DNA from: JAISFI01 sp031553775
Lineage (GTDB): Bacteria > Bacteroidota > Bacteroidia > Bacteroidales > Azobacteroidaceae
Direction: 5' to 3'
Length of the DNA: 64,000 nucleotides
Assembly (NCBI GenBank): GCA_031553775.1
Contig: JAVBLA010000022.1
Span: 1 to 64,000 of the forward strand
Shown: positions 44,883-52,549 of the stretch, piece by piece
How the letters are laid out: each line of letters begins with the position of its first letter
Position numbering within the stretch: the stretch's first letter is position 1
Notes under the pieces: model-generated
Told to the model about the DNA's origin: nothing
The model's input: only the letters and a program-made list of their open reading frames with translations
Database searches by the model: none
Translations under genes and position numbers: made by a program

Positions 44883-46166
44883 ATGTTGCTTTTGTTTTCA
44901 GGAAGTTTGACGATTATCACCAGTGTGGTGGTTTTTCTTTTGCTTATTTTGTTATTGGTAGTTGTTTTATTGCTTGCCAAGACAAAACTTACGCCGTCTG
45001 GTAATGTGGAAATAGTAGTGAATGATGAGAAGCATATTTCCGCTTCGATGGGAGGTACCATTCTGGGAACTTTGCAGGCGAATGGTATTTTTCTTTCCAG
45101 CGCTTGCGGGGGAGGAGGAACCTGCGGTCAGTGCCGTTGCCAGGTATTGGAAGGAGGAGGTGAGATCCTGCCTACGGAAAAAGGTTTTTTTAATCGCCGG
45201 CAAATAAAAGATCACTGGAGGTTAGGTTGCCAGACCAAAGTAAAAGAAGATTTGAAGATCAAAGTGCCGGAAGAAGTCTTCGGCGTGAAAGAGTGGGAGT
45301 GTGAAGTGGTATCTAATTATAATGTAGCCTCTTTTATCAAAGAATTTGTAGTAAAACTGCCTGAAGGCGAACGCCTGAATTTCAAACCTGGTTCTTATAT
45401 CCAAATCCAGGTGCCCCAATATGATATGAAATTTAAGGACATTAACGTGGAAGCCCGTCCGGGAGTAGATGATATCAATCGTTTCAAGCCGGAGTGGGAT
45501 CATTTTAAAATGTGGAACCTGGTCTGCCGGAATGATGAAGAATCCGTTCGTGCCTATTCTATGGCCAATTATCCGGCTGAAGGGGATATTATTATGCTGA
45601 ATATCCGTATTGCAACTCCTCCGTTCGATAGAGCGGCAGGAACCTGGAAAACAGAAATCCGGCCGGGTATTTGCTCTTCTTTTATTTTCAGCTTGAAACC
45701 CGGAGATAAGGTACGGGTATCGGGTCCTTACGGTGAGTTCCATATCCTGGATACTAAACGGGAAATGCTTTATATCGGTGGTGGTGCGGGAATGGCTCCT
45801 TTACGCTCTCATTTACTGCATTTATTCCATACATTGAAAACAACCGACCGGAAAATCTCCTATTGGTATGGTGCCCGTTCTAAAAATGAAATTTTTTATG
45901 AAGAAGATTTTCGGGCCATTGAAAAAGAATTTCCGAACTTCTCATTCCATATTGCCCTGAGTGAGCCTCGACCGGAAGATAACTGGACCGGCCCTGTCGG
46001 CTTTATCCATCAGGTGATATATAATCAATACCTGCAATACCATGAGGCCCCCGAAGATATCGAGTATTATATGTGTGGTCCGGGACCGATGGCTAATGCG
46101 GTTAAGAAAATGTTGGATGACTTGGGAGTGCCGGAGGAGATGTTGATGTTTGATGATTTTGGTTGA
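44883..46166 (+). CDS. nqrF: Na+-translocating NADH:quinone reductase subunit F
   Basis: NADH-oxidising subunit. From the ATG at 44883 (MLLLFSGSLTIITSVVVFLL, 427 aa) it has an N-terminal membrane helix, a ferredoxin-type 2Fe-2S domain (SSACGGGGTCGQCRCQVLEG plus the distal Cys in WRLGCQTK), an FAD-binding domain with RAYSMANYP, and an NADH-binding domain with IGGGAGMAPLRSHLL and YYMCGPGPM. Length is normal. It is the last nqr gene. Confidence 0.95.
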   Translation: MLLLFSGSLTIITSVVVFLLLILLLVVVLLLAKTKLTPSGNVEIVVNDEKHISASMGGTILGTLQANGIFLSSACGGGGTCGQCRCQVLEGGGEILPTEKGFFNRRQIKDHWRLGCQTKVKEDLKIKVPEEVFGVKEWECEVVSNYNVASFIKEFVVKLPEGERLNFKPGSYIQIQVPQYDMKFKDINVEARPGVDDINRFKPEWDHFKMWNLVCRNDEESVRAYSMANYPAEGDIIMLNIRIATPPFDRAAGTWKTEIRPGICSSFIFSLKPGDKVRVSGPYGEFHILDTKREMLYIGGGAGMAPLRSHLLHLFHTLKTTDRKISYWYGARSKNEIFYEEDFRAIEKEFPNFSFHIALSEPRPEDNWTGPVGFIHQVIYNQYLQYHEAPEDIEYYMCGPGPMANAVKKMLDDLGVPEEMLMFDDFG

Positions 46167-46336
46167 CTTCTGTGTTCCCCTTTTTTGCTGCGCCCAAAAA
46201 TTTTTTTCATATTAGCAGGAAAATACTAACTTTGCAGTTGCATAATTATAATTGTAAAGTCTCTGTAGATATTTTATTCGCAAAAAACACGAAAACAATA
46301 TATCATTTTCAATTTTCAATTGTCAATTATCTACGT

Positions 46337-46669
46337 ATGAAAACCGAAGAATTACAATCTAAAGATGATGTCCCTGAGGGGCGACAGCCGGAAGTAAAAA
46401 AATACGCATTTGTATCTAAAAGAGCCCTGGAAACCGATCATATCGGGTACTGCTACCGGGACTATCCCGAAACCAATATCGACAGTGGGTGGCGTTTCCT
46501 GCATGGCGATGAAGATGAAGATTACTTAGAAAATCCTACCAACAGCGAAGCTGTTTATCCCGACGACATGTTATCTATTAATCCTGCACTGGAAGTAATC
46601 CTTTCAGCTCCTGTCAATACTGAATTTGAATGGGATGAGGAGCAGGAGGCGTATATGGAAATCAATTGA
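46337..46669 (+). CDS. DUF2185 domain protein
   Basis: A 110-aa protein. I use the ATG at 46337 (MKTEELQSKDDVPEG), because the frame upstream overlaps nqrF and the promoter. The core (FVSKRALETDHIGYCYRDYP, DSGWRFLHGDEDEDYLENP) matches DUF2185, a domain also seen in immunity-protein-like families. No function is established to my knowledge. A perfect -7 element TAACTTTG at 46227-46234 with a weak TTTC -33 suggests its own promoter and a leader of about 100 nt, part of which (TTTTCAATTTTCAATTG near 46306-46322) is heptamer-like. Confidence 0.75.
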   Translation: MKTEELQSKDDVPEGRQPEVKKYAFVSKRALETDHIGYCYRDYPETNIDSGWRFLHGDEDEDYLENPTNSEAVYPDDMLSINPALEVILSAPVNTEFEWDEEQEAYMEIN

Positions 46670-46680
46670 TATAATAAAAA

Positions 46681-46763
46681 ATGAAGAATGAAGAATGAAG
46701 AGTTATGGCTTCTGAAATCAGGAAAACCAATTCTTCATTCTTCATTCTTCATTCTTAACTCTT
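46681..46763. repeat. ATGAAGA heptamer inverted repeat between two convergent genes
   Basis: Three ATGAAGA-type units (46681-46702) face four inverted TTCTTCA-type units (46731-46756) across about 28 nt. The right arm continues into the last codons of the HsdR_N-like gene, whose stop at 46755-46757 is inside the array. Confidence 0.75.
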
Positions 46764-47213
46764 TATAAGCTGATTATGCTCCGGAACATCTCTCTCAAAT
46801 CGATAGGTTCCCTTTGCATAGTCGATGTTGCAGCAAAAATGTTCTAAACCGTTACTCACTATCAGCCAGGGGACTTCCAGTACGATGTTATATCTTGCGA
46901 TTTGATCGAATGTCTGTTGAGTGATTTTTACATTTGGCGATTTATATTCTATGATTACCAGGGGTTTTAACTGTTGGTTGTATAGAACAGTGTCGCAGCG
47001 TTTTTTTACATTCCCCAATTGAATGGAAACTTCATTGGCCAGTAAACTTTCCGGGTAGTTTTTGTATGTAAGAAGATAATTGATAAAATGTTGGCGCACT
47101 TCTTCTTCCGGCGTCAGACGAACATACTGTTTCCTCAACCGGTCGAATATATACCATTTGCCTTCTTGTTCTCTGATCTTTGGGTCGAATGCGGGAAGAT
47201 TTAATGCAGTCAT
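46755..47213 (-). CDS. HsdR N-terminal-like (PD-(D/E)xK) protein
   Basis: A 152-aa protein resembling the N-terminal nuclease domain of type I restriction subunit HsdR (Pfam HSDR_N_2 type). Candidate active-site residues are the Asp in KRCDTVLYN and the Glu and Lys in LVIIEYKSP. No helicase domain, HsdM or HsdS is nearby, so this is not a restriction system. Stand-alone members of this type are common in Bacteroidota, often beside holA. Here two acyltransferase genes separate it from amn and holA. The last residues (LIKS) are encoded by the start of a heptamer array. Function unknown. Confidence 0.8.
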   Translation of the reverse strand: MTALNLPAFDPKIREQEGKWYIFDRLRKQYVRLTPEEEVRQHFINYLLTYKNYPESLLANEVSIQLGNVKKRCDTVLYNQQLKPLVIIEYKSPNVKITQQTFDQIARYNIVLEVPWLIVSNGLEHFCCNIDYAKGTYRFERDVPEHNQLIKS

Positions 47214-47218
47214 GTGGT

Positions 47219-48364
47219 TTATTTAGGCAAAAAAAGTTTTTTCATCCGCAAGAATTTTTCTTCGAATACATAATATGAAATAATGCTGACAACAATTGTC
47301 CCCAGCAGTGTCAATACAAGGAAGAACAATGAAAAGAAGAATCCCTTCGATGCCGGTTCGTGAATATTGAGCAGCCGGATACATAGCATAATCAGGATTG
47401 TATGGTACATGTACAAACCGTATGTGTATTTTCCTAACTTACTGAATATGTTTTTTTTGCCGATTCTTAAATCCGGATTCTGTGGAGAAACAAAGGCAAT
47501 GACCCATGAGAACAGGAAGCCCAGGAAGGAAGCAGCCAGCAACTCAATTAAATACCGTTCAGGCGAGTTAAGAAAATATAAAATTATTATACAAAAAAAG
47601 GTGAATAAAGCAACCATACCCTGTATTGCAGGTTTGATGGACAGGATTTTATTTTCAAAGTTTTGTCCTTTGCTAATCAGTAAATAAGCTGGTATAGCTC
47701 CGAATGCAAAAGAGTCGATATTGGTGCATATATCCATGCATCTCCATCCGTTGGAAATGAAAACTGCCCGTGAAATACAGGCAAAGCAAATGCAGATAAG
47801 TATCAGCAAAAGGACTCTTTTGGGCTTTATTAAATATAATGCGATGCCCCATATAAGGTAAAAATGTTCTTCTACACATAAACTCCACATAACAGGCAAA
47901 GGAGAAACATTCGCAATGTCGTTCTCGATTATAATCTTGTAATTTTCAAGAAAAAGGAACGACATGGGCCAGTTCGGCTCATATCCCTGGTTACTTGAAG
48001 GTAAATGTAATATGCTTAGAATAAAAGGAGTACAATAAGCAAACAGAACCATCAGGAAATATAACGGCCATATCCTGAGTATTCTTCTCATATAAAAATT
48101 CCATAAGTTCAATTTGCCTGTTTGTTTTTTTTCTTCAAGGATCAGATAGGTAATCAGAAAGCCGCTCAGGGAGAAGAAAAACTTAACAGCCCAGCCGCCA
48201 CCATGTGTCAGAATCTCGAATCCGGGAATATCCAGATCCGGTAAATGTTGAAAAAAAACCAATGCAAATGCAAAAAAACGCATGGCATCGAAGGTATCGA
48301 AGTGCCGTCTTTTATAGGTGACCGGAGGTTGGATTGTTGTGTCGGATAAAATTTGCTTTTGCAT
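47219..48364 (-). CDS. Membrane acyltransferase (OafA/YrhL, acyltransferase 3 family)
   Basis: A 381-aa integral membrane protein with about ten hydrophobic helices. The family signature is visible near the N-terminus (MRFFAFALVFFQHL with the catalytic-type His, then FFFSLSGFLITYLILEEKK) and in the IWPLYFLMVLF segment. Family members O-acylate lipopolysaccharide, capsule or peptidoglycan sugars using acyl-CoA. The acceptor here is unknown. It lies 5 nt upstream of the HsdR_N-like gene in transcription order, and about 110 nt from a second acyltransferase gene. Confidence 0.9.
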   Translation of the reverse strand: MQKQILSDTTIQPPVTYKRRHFDTFDAMRFFAFALVFFQHLPDLDIPGFEILTHGGGWAVKFFFSLSGFLITYLILEEKKQTGKLNLWNFYMRRILRIWPLYFLMVLFAYCTPFILSILHLPSSNQGYEPNWPMSFLFLENYKIIIENDIANVSPLPVMWSLCVEEHFYLIWGIALYLIKPKRVLLLILICICFACISRAVFISNGWRCMDICTNIDSFAFGAIPAYLLISKGQNFENKILSIKPAIQGMVALFTFFCIIILYFLNSPERYLIELLAASFLGFLFSWVIAFVSPQNPDLRIGKKNIFSKLGKYTYGLYMYHTILIMLCIRLLNIHEPASKGFFFSLFFLVLTLLGTIVVSIISYYVFEEKFLRMKKLFLPK

Positions 48365-48474
48365 TTTAATGGAATATCCCGGAAAAACCGTATTATTGCT
48401 TAATTAATTTTTTTTCGCTCCAAAATTACTAAATCAATAAAGACAAAACAAGAAATCGTAGACAATTGGCTATC

Positions 48475-49509
48475 TTATGTAGCCTGTTCTTTATGACTTT
48501 TTTGTTTTCCAATTATGAATGGTAAATATTTATTAATCAGATAGATAGGTATGATCGTGCATGCAATTACCAAAATAGCCATCAATAACTTAATAAAATA
48601 TCTTCCTTCAAAAAAGTCAGATGGCATCTGCCAAATATCAAATACCATTATTGTGAAGATTCGTATCAGGTAAGTATGGCATGCCAGCACTATTATAGCA
48701 TTTGCTGCAATATAATCGATAAAACGGATATTGCCCAGTTTATCTGCGATAGATTTTATTACAACGGAAAGAGTTGCTATAATGGATAAACTTCCTATAA
48801 TTTTTACTGATGTTTCCAGGTAGATACCATTTGTTTTTGTTACACACCATACCATTATCAAATGAACTACCAGGCATCCAAACGCCCACCAGAACCGATT
48901 TTTACTCTGCAGAAATTCAATTATCCGGTCCTTGAATAAACAAGCTATTCCGTAATAGGGTAAACAGCCGAAAGCAGCTCCCAACATCCATGGAGCCTGT
49001 GTCATGTCAAATGAAGCACGGATGAAGGGGAATGCCAACAGCAATACTACCGCCCATATCCTGTTTTTTATTTTTTTGAATATCAAATAAAATAAACACT
49101 GAAGGGTGTATAAACAGGATATGAACCATAAAGGAACACATACCAGATTCGGTCTTCCATAAAGATATTCTACAAGCGGTTGGTATAGAGGAGCATTCAG
49201 ATCTTCTTCAGTACCTAAATATCTTCCCCTAAGCAGCCAATATGTATAAAAAATAAAAAAGAAACAAAAGTAAGGAATCAATAATTGTCTGGCCCTATGC
49301 TTGGCAAATCCGATGAAAGTTGGATATTTTTCGAAACGAAACAGAAGCCCTGATATCAAGAAAAAATAAGGTAAACGAAGCATATTCATTGATGTTTGAA
49401 ATAGCTCCGGTAATGCCGGCGGACAGTGGAAATATACGACCAGGGCGATACTGGTAAATCTTGCATAATCTATCCATACATAACGCCTTGTTTGATCAGG
49501 AATACTCAT
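48475..49509 (-). CDS. Membrane acyltransferase 3 family protein
   Basis: A 344-aa polytopic membrane protein of the acyltransferase 3 family, but not closely similar to its neighbour. The N-terminus RYVWIDYARFTSIALVVYFH with LPYFFLISGLLFRF and the following RARQLLIPY match the WecH/OafA-type pattern. About ten hydrophobic helices follow. Likely modifies a surface glycan by O-acetylation, though the acceptor cannot be told. The two genes are on the same strand, divergent from amn. Confidence 0.88.
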   Translation of the reverse strand: MSIPDQTRRYVWIDYARFTSIALVVYFHCPPALPELFQTSMNMLRLPYFFLISGLLFRFEKYPTFIGFAKHRARQLLIPYFCFFFIFYTYWLLRGRYLGTEEDLNAPLYQPLVEYLYGRPNLVCVPLWFISCLYTLQCLFYLIFKKIKNRIWAVVLLLAFPFIRASFDMTQAPWMLGAAFGCLPYYGIACLFKDRIIEFLQSKNRFWWAFGCLVVHLIMVWCVTKTNGIYLETSVKIIGSLSIIATLSVVIKSIADKLGNIRFIDYIAANAIIVLACHTYLIRIFTIMVFDIWQMPSDFFEGRYFIKLLMAILVIACTIIPIYLINKYLPFIIGKQKSHKEQAT

Positions 49510-49636
49510 GGATTTTTTCTTAATCGCATAAATTTAATAGTACGATAATGAGGGTTTGCTAAAAATAAACTTTAAATTTCATTGCTTACTTATACCTTAA
49601 AGGACAAAGATAACTTTTTTTGAGAGAAAAAAAGCG

Positions 49637-49644
49637 TATATTTG
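49637..49644 (+). promoter_or_regulatory. -7 element of the amn-holA operon
   Basis: TATATTTG matches TAnnTTTG exactly. A TTTG at 49619-49622 is only 14 nt upstream, so the -33 box is uncertain. The leader would be about 70 nt. Confidence 0.5.
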
Positions 49645-49721
49645 TCTTTTATTTGCAATAGAATGCCATTTTCAAAGGATTTGTGTGGAGTTCTATAAAA
49701 TCACGATAAACAGAAAGATAC

Positions 49722-50498
49722 ATGAAAACTAAAGATGAGATTGTGGATAATTGGCTGCCCAGATATACCCAACGTCCACTGAAAGAGTTTACCGAGTATA
49801 TTTTGTTAACAAACTTTAATAAATACGTAAAAATATTTGCAGACTTCCATCAGGTTCCTATCTATGGTATGGAAGCGAATATGCCGAATGCAAGTGCCAA
49901 CGGTATTACTATCATTAATTTTGGCATGGGAAGTGCTAATGCCGCTACTATTATGGATTTGTTAAGCGCGATTAAACCCAAAGCCGTTTTGTTCCTTGGA
50001 AAATGCGGCGGATTGAAAAAACATAATTCCTTAGGTGATTATATTCTTCCTATTGCCGCTATCCGGGGTGAAGGTACTTCTAACGACTATTTTCCACCGG
50101 AAGTACCTTCATTGCCTGCTTTCAGTTTGCTGCGTGCTTTGTCGACCACAATTAGGGATAAAGGCCGGGATTACTGGACCGGTACGATTTATACCACTAA
50201 CCGGAGGGTATGGGAATATGATGAAGATTTTAAACAATACTTAGTCAAAATCCGTGCAATGGGTGTGGATATGGAAACGGCTACACTTTTTTCAGTCGGT
50301 TTTGCTAATCATATACCTACCGGAGCTTTATTACTGGTTAGTGATCAGCCTATGATTTCTGAGGGAATCAAGACAGAAAAAAGTGACCAGGTAGTTACCA
50401 GTAATTTTGTGGATGAGCATGTGATGATCGGCATCAAGGCATTGAGATCCATTATAGAAAATAAACAAACGGTAAAACACTTGCGTTTCGAATGGTAA
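49722..50498 (+). CDS. amn: AMP nucleosidase
   Basis: Hydrolyses AMP to adenine and ribose 5-phosphate, a control point for adenylate levels. The 258-aa protein is the short Bacteroidota form, lacking the N-terminal regulatory domain of E. coli Amn. Nucleoside-phosphorylase-fold signatures are NFGMGSANAATIMDLLSA, FLGKCGGLKKHNSLGDYI and AMGVDMETATLFSVGF, where the Glu in MET is the usual ribose-binding residue. It ends 1 nt before holA begins, so the two are co-transcribed. Confidence 0.92.
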   Translation: MKTKDEIVDNWLPRYTQRPLKEFTEYILLTNFNKYVKIFADFHQVPIYGMEANMPNASANGITIINFGMGSANAATIMDLLSAIKPKAVLFLGKCGGLKKHNSLGDYILPIAAIRGEGTSNDYFPPEVPSLPAFSLLRALSTTIRDKGRDYWTGTIYTTNRRVWEYDEDFKQYLVKIRAMGVDMETATLFSVGFANHIPTGALLLVSDQPMISEGIKTEKSDQVVTSNFVDEHVMIGIKALRSIIENKQTVKHLRFEW

Positions 50499-50499
50499 T

Positions 50500-51522
50500 A
50501 TGGCAGCGAAAGAACTGACATTTGAGGAAATCAGGCGGGGAATCCTGGATAAAAAATTTCTGCCGGTATACTTTTTTCAGGGAGAAGAGCCTTATTATAT
50601 CGATCGGCTGACAAATCTGTTGATCGGGCAGGTGCTGGATGATACTGAACGGGATTTCAACCAGACTATCGTATATGGTTCGGAGACTGATGTTTTTACG
50701 GTAATCAGTGCCGCCAGACGTTTCCCGATGATGTCGGCTCGTCAGTTAGTGGTGGTGAAGGAGGCTAAAGGATTGAGAAATATTGAAGAATTGCTCCATT
50801 ATGTGCAAAATCCGCTTCCCTCGACGGTGCTGGTCATCAACTATAAGTATGCTAAATTAGATGGCCGGAAAAAATTAGCCGGAGAAATTGCTTCCAGGGG
50901 AATTCTTTTTGAATCCAAAAAAGTATATGAGAATAAAATTCCCGGATTTATTACTTCTTACCTGCAGGAAAAAGCATTGACTATCGATGCGAAGTCTTCC
51001 CAAATGCTATCCGATTATTTAGGAACGGATTTAAGCAAAATCTCAAATGAACTGGATAAGCTGTGCATTGCCATGTCGGGCAGTTCGCCAAAAAGAGTGA
51101 CTCCTGAATTGATAGAGCAGCACATAGGCATCAGCAAGGATTTTAATAATTATGAATTGCAAAGTGCCCTTGCCAAACGGGATATCCTGAAAGTCAACCG
51201 GATTGTCAATTATTTTGAACATAATCCGAAAGATAATCCGGTTGTGGTAACATTAACTGTTCTGTATGGATTTTTCTCTAACCTGATGATCTGCCATTTT
51301 GAAAATAATAAATCGGAAGCGAACCTGATGAATCAGTTAGGCCTCCGATTTAATTTTCAATTTGCGGATTACCAGTACGCCATGCGCTGTTATAATGCAT
51401 TTAAAACCATGGATATCATTGCCCGGATTCGTGAATGCGATGCCAAATCGAAAGGAGTGGACAATCCTTCGGCTTCAGCCGGAGAACTTCTCCGTGAACT
51501 GACATATAAAATTATGCACTGA
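50500..51522 (+). CDS. holA: DNA polymerase III subunit delta
   Basis: Delta subunit of the clamp loader, which opens the beta clamp during replication. The 340-aa sequence has the family N-terminus (PVYFFQGEEPYYIDRLTNLL), the RRFPMMSARQLVVVKEA segment, and the C-terminal collar helices ending LRELTYKIMH. Length is normal. It is paired with amn, and the convergent manA gene ends directly next to it (51522/51523). Confidence 0.94.
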   Translation: MAAKELTFEEIRRGILDKKFLPVYFFQGEEPYYIDRLTNLLIGQVLDDTERDFNQTIVYGSETDVFTVISAARRFPMMSARQLVVVKEAKGLRNIEELLHYVQNPLPSTVLVINYKYAKLDGRKKLAGEIASRGILFESKKVYENKIPGFITSYLQEKALTIDAKSSQMLSDYLGTDLSKISNELDKLCIAMSGSSPKRVTPELIEQHIGISKDFNNYELQSALAKRDILKVNRIVNYFEHNPKDNPVVVTLTVLYGFFSNLMICHFENNKSEANLMNQLGLRFNFQFADYQYAMRCYNAFKTMDIIARIRECDAKSKGVDNPSASAGELLRELTYKIMH

Positions 51523-52506
51523 TCAGGCAACGTATGTTTCCAGTACTTTGCATTTCCCTTCGGGCGCTACAGTAATGCTGTTTTTGCAAGCAGCCGGAAC
51601 CAGGATCGATTCTCCCTGCCTAAGTTGAACGGCATATTCATTGGAATCCGTTACAGATAATTTTCCTTCCATGCAGATATAAATCACAAAAGAGTCGACC
51701 GCGGAGAAATCCCGGATCACTTTTTGATCCCCTTCTATCAGGTTCGTAGTGAAATACCGGCAGGAAGCCAGGGGTACCACTGTATTTTCCTTCGGTTGGT
51801 ATTGTGTTTTGTATCCTTCGGGGTATACTTTGTAATCGATCGCATCTTTGGCTAATTCCGTGTGTAATTCCCGGCCTTTACCCTGGGCGTCTTTCCGGTT
51901 GTAGTCGTATATCCGGTAGGTAATATCCGAGGTTTGCTGGATTTCAGCGATAAAACAACCTGCTCCGATCGCATGCACACGTCCGGCAGGTAAAAAGAAC
52001 ACATCTCCCGATTGTACGTTATATTGTTGAAGCGTATCGGTAAATGTGTTATTTTCTACACTCTTTACATATTCTTCCGGTGAAATCTGTGTTTTGAAAC
52101 CGGAATATAACTGGGCTTCGGAACTGGCATTAATCACATACCACATTTCCGTTTTTCCGAAAGAATCATGCCTCTTTTTAGCCAGATTATCATCGGGATG
52201 TACCTGGATCGATAAATCGTCGCGTGCATCGATAAACTTGATCAGCAACGGGAACGTTGTTCCGGAGCGTCCGATCACTTTTTTCCCTAAGATGGATTCA
52301 GCATCTTCCCTGATCAACTCATCCAGCGATTTTCCCGCCAACTCTCCATTGGCAACCACAGACACATTTCCTTTAACATCGGAAATTTCCCAACTCTCAC
52401 CAATACCCTCCTGTACCGGCGTAATCCCCTTAAAAGGACAAATCTCATTTCCCCCCCAAAGTATCGACTTGAGGATAGGCTCAAACTTAAACGGATATAA
52501 TCTCAT
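51523..52506 (-). CDS. manA: Mannose-6-phosphate isomerase, class I
   Basis: Zinc enzyme interconverting fructose 6-phosphate and mannose 6-phosphate, feeding GDP-mannose and mannose use. The 327-aa cupin protein has the metal-binding set: Gln101 and His103 in SIQVHPDDN, Glu120 in KTEMWYVI, and the distal His in LPAGRVHAIGAG. The C-terminal beta domain follows. Length fits the short bacterial type I form. It lies about 25 nt downstream of the glgB stop and has the same direction, with a TTAAGAG-type heptamer pair in the gap. Confidence 0.95.
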   Translation of the reverse strand: MRLYPFKFEPILKSILWGGNEICPFKGITPVQEGIGESWEISDVKGNVSVVANGELAGKSLDELIREDAESILGKKVIGRSGTTFPLLIKFIDARDDLSIQVHPDDNLAKKRHDSFGKTEMWYVINASSEAQLYSGFKTQISPEEYVKSVENNTFTDTLQQYNVQSGDVFFLPAGRVHAIGAGCFIAEIQQTSDITYRIYDYNRKDAQGKGRELHTELAKDAIDYKVYPEGYKTQYQPKENTVVPLASCRYFTTNLIEGDQKVIRDFSAVDSFVIYICMEGKLSVTDSNEYAVQLRQGESILVPAACKNSITVAPEGKCKVLETYVA

Positions 52507-52526
52507 CTATATATAGATTATTAAAA

Positions 52527-52549
52527 TTCTTAACTCTTAACTCTCTTCA
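52527..52549. repeat. AACTCTT heptamers at the glgB stop codon
   Basis: TTCTTAACTCTTAACTCTCT spans the glgB stop (52530-52532). The last codons of glgB (RVKS) are encoded by the same 7-bp unit. Confidence 0.65.

Noticed and set aside
46755..47213. A type I restriction-modification system
   Set aside because: Only the HsdR N-terminal-like domain is present; no helicase, HsdM or HsdS is nearby.
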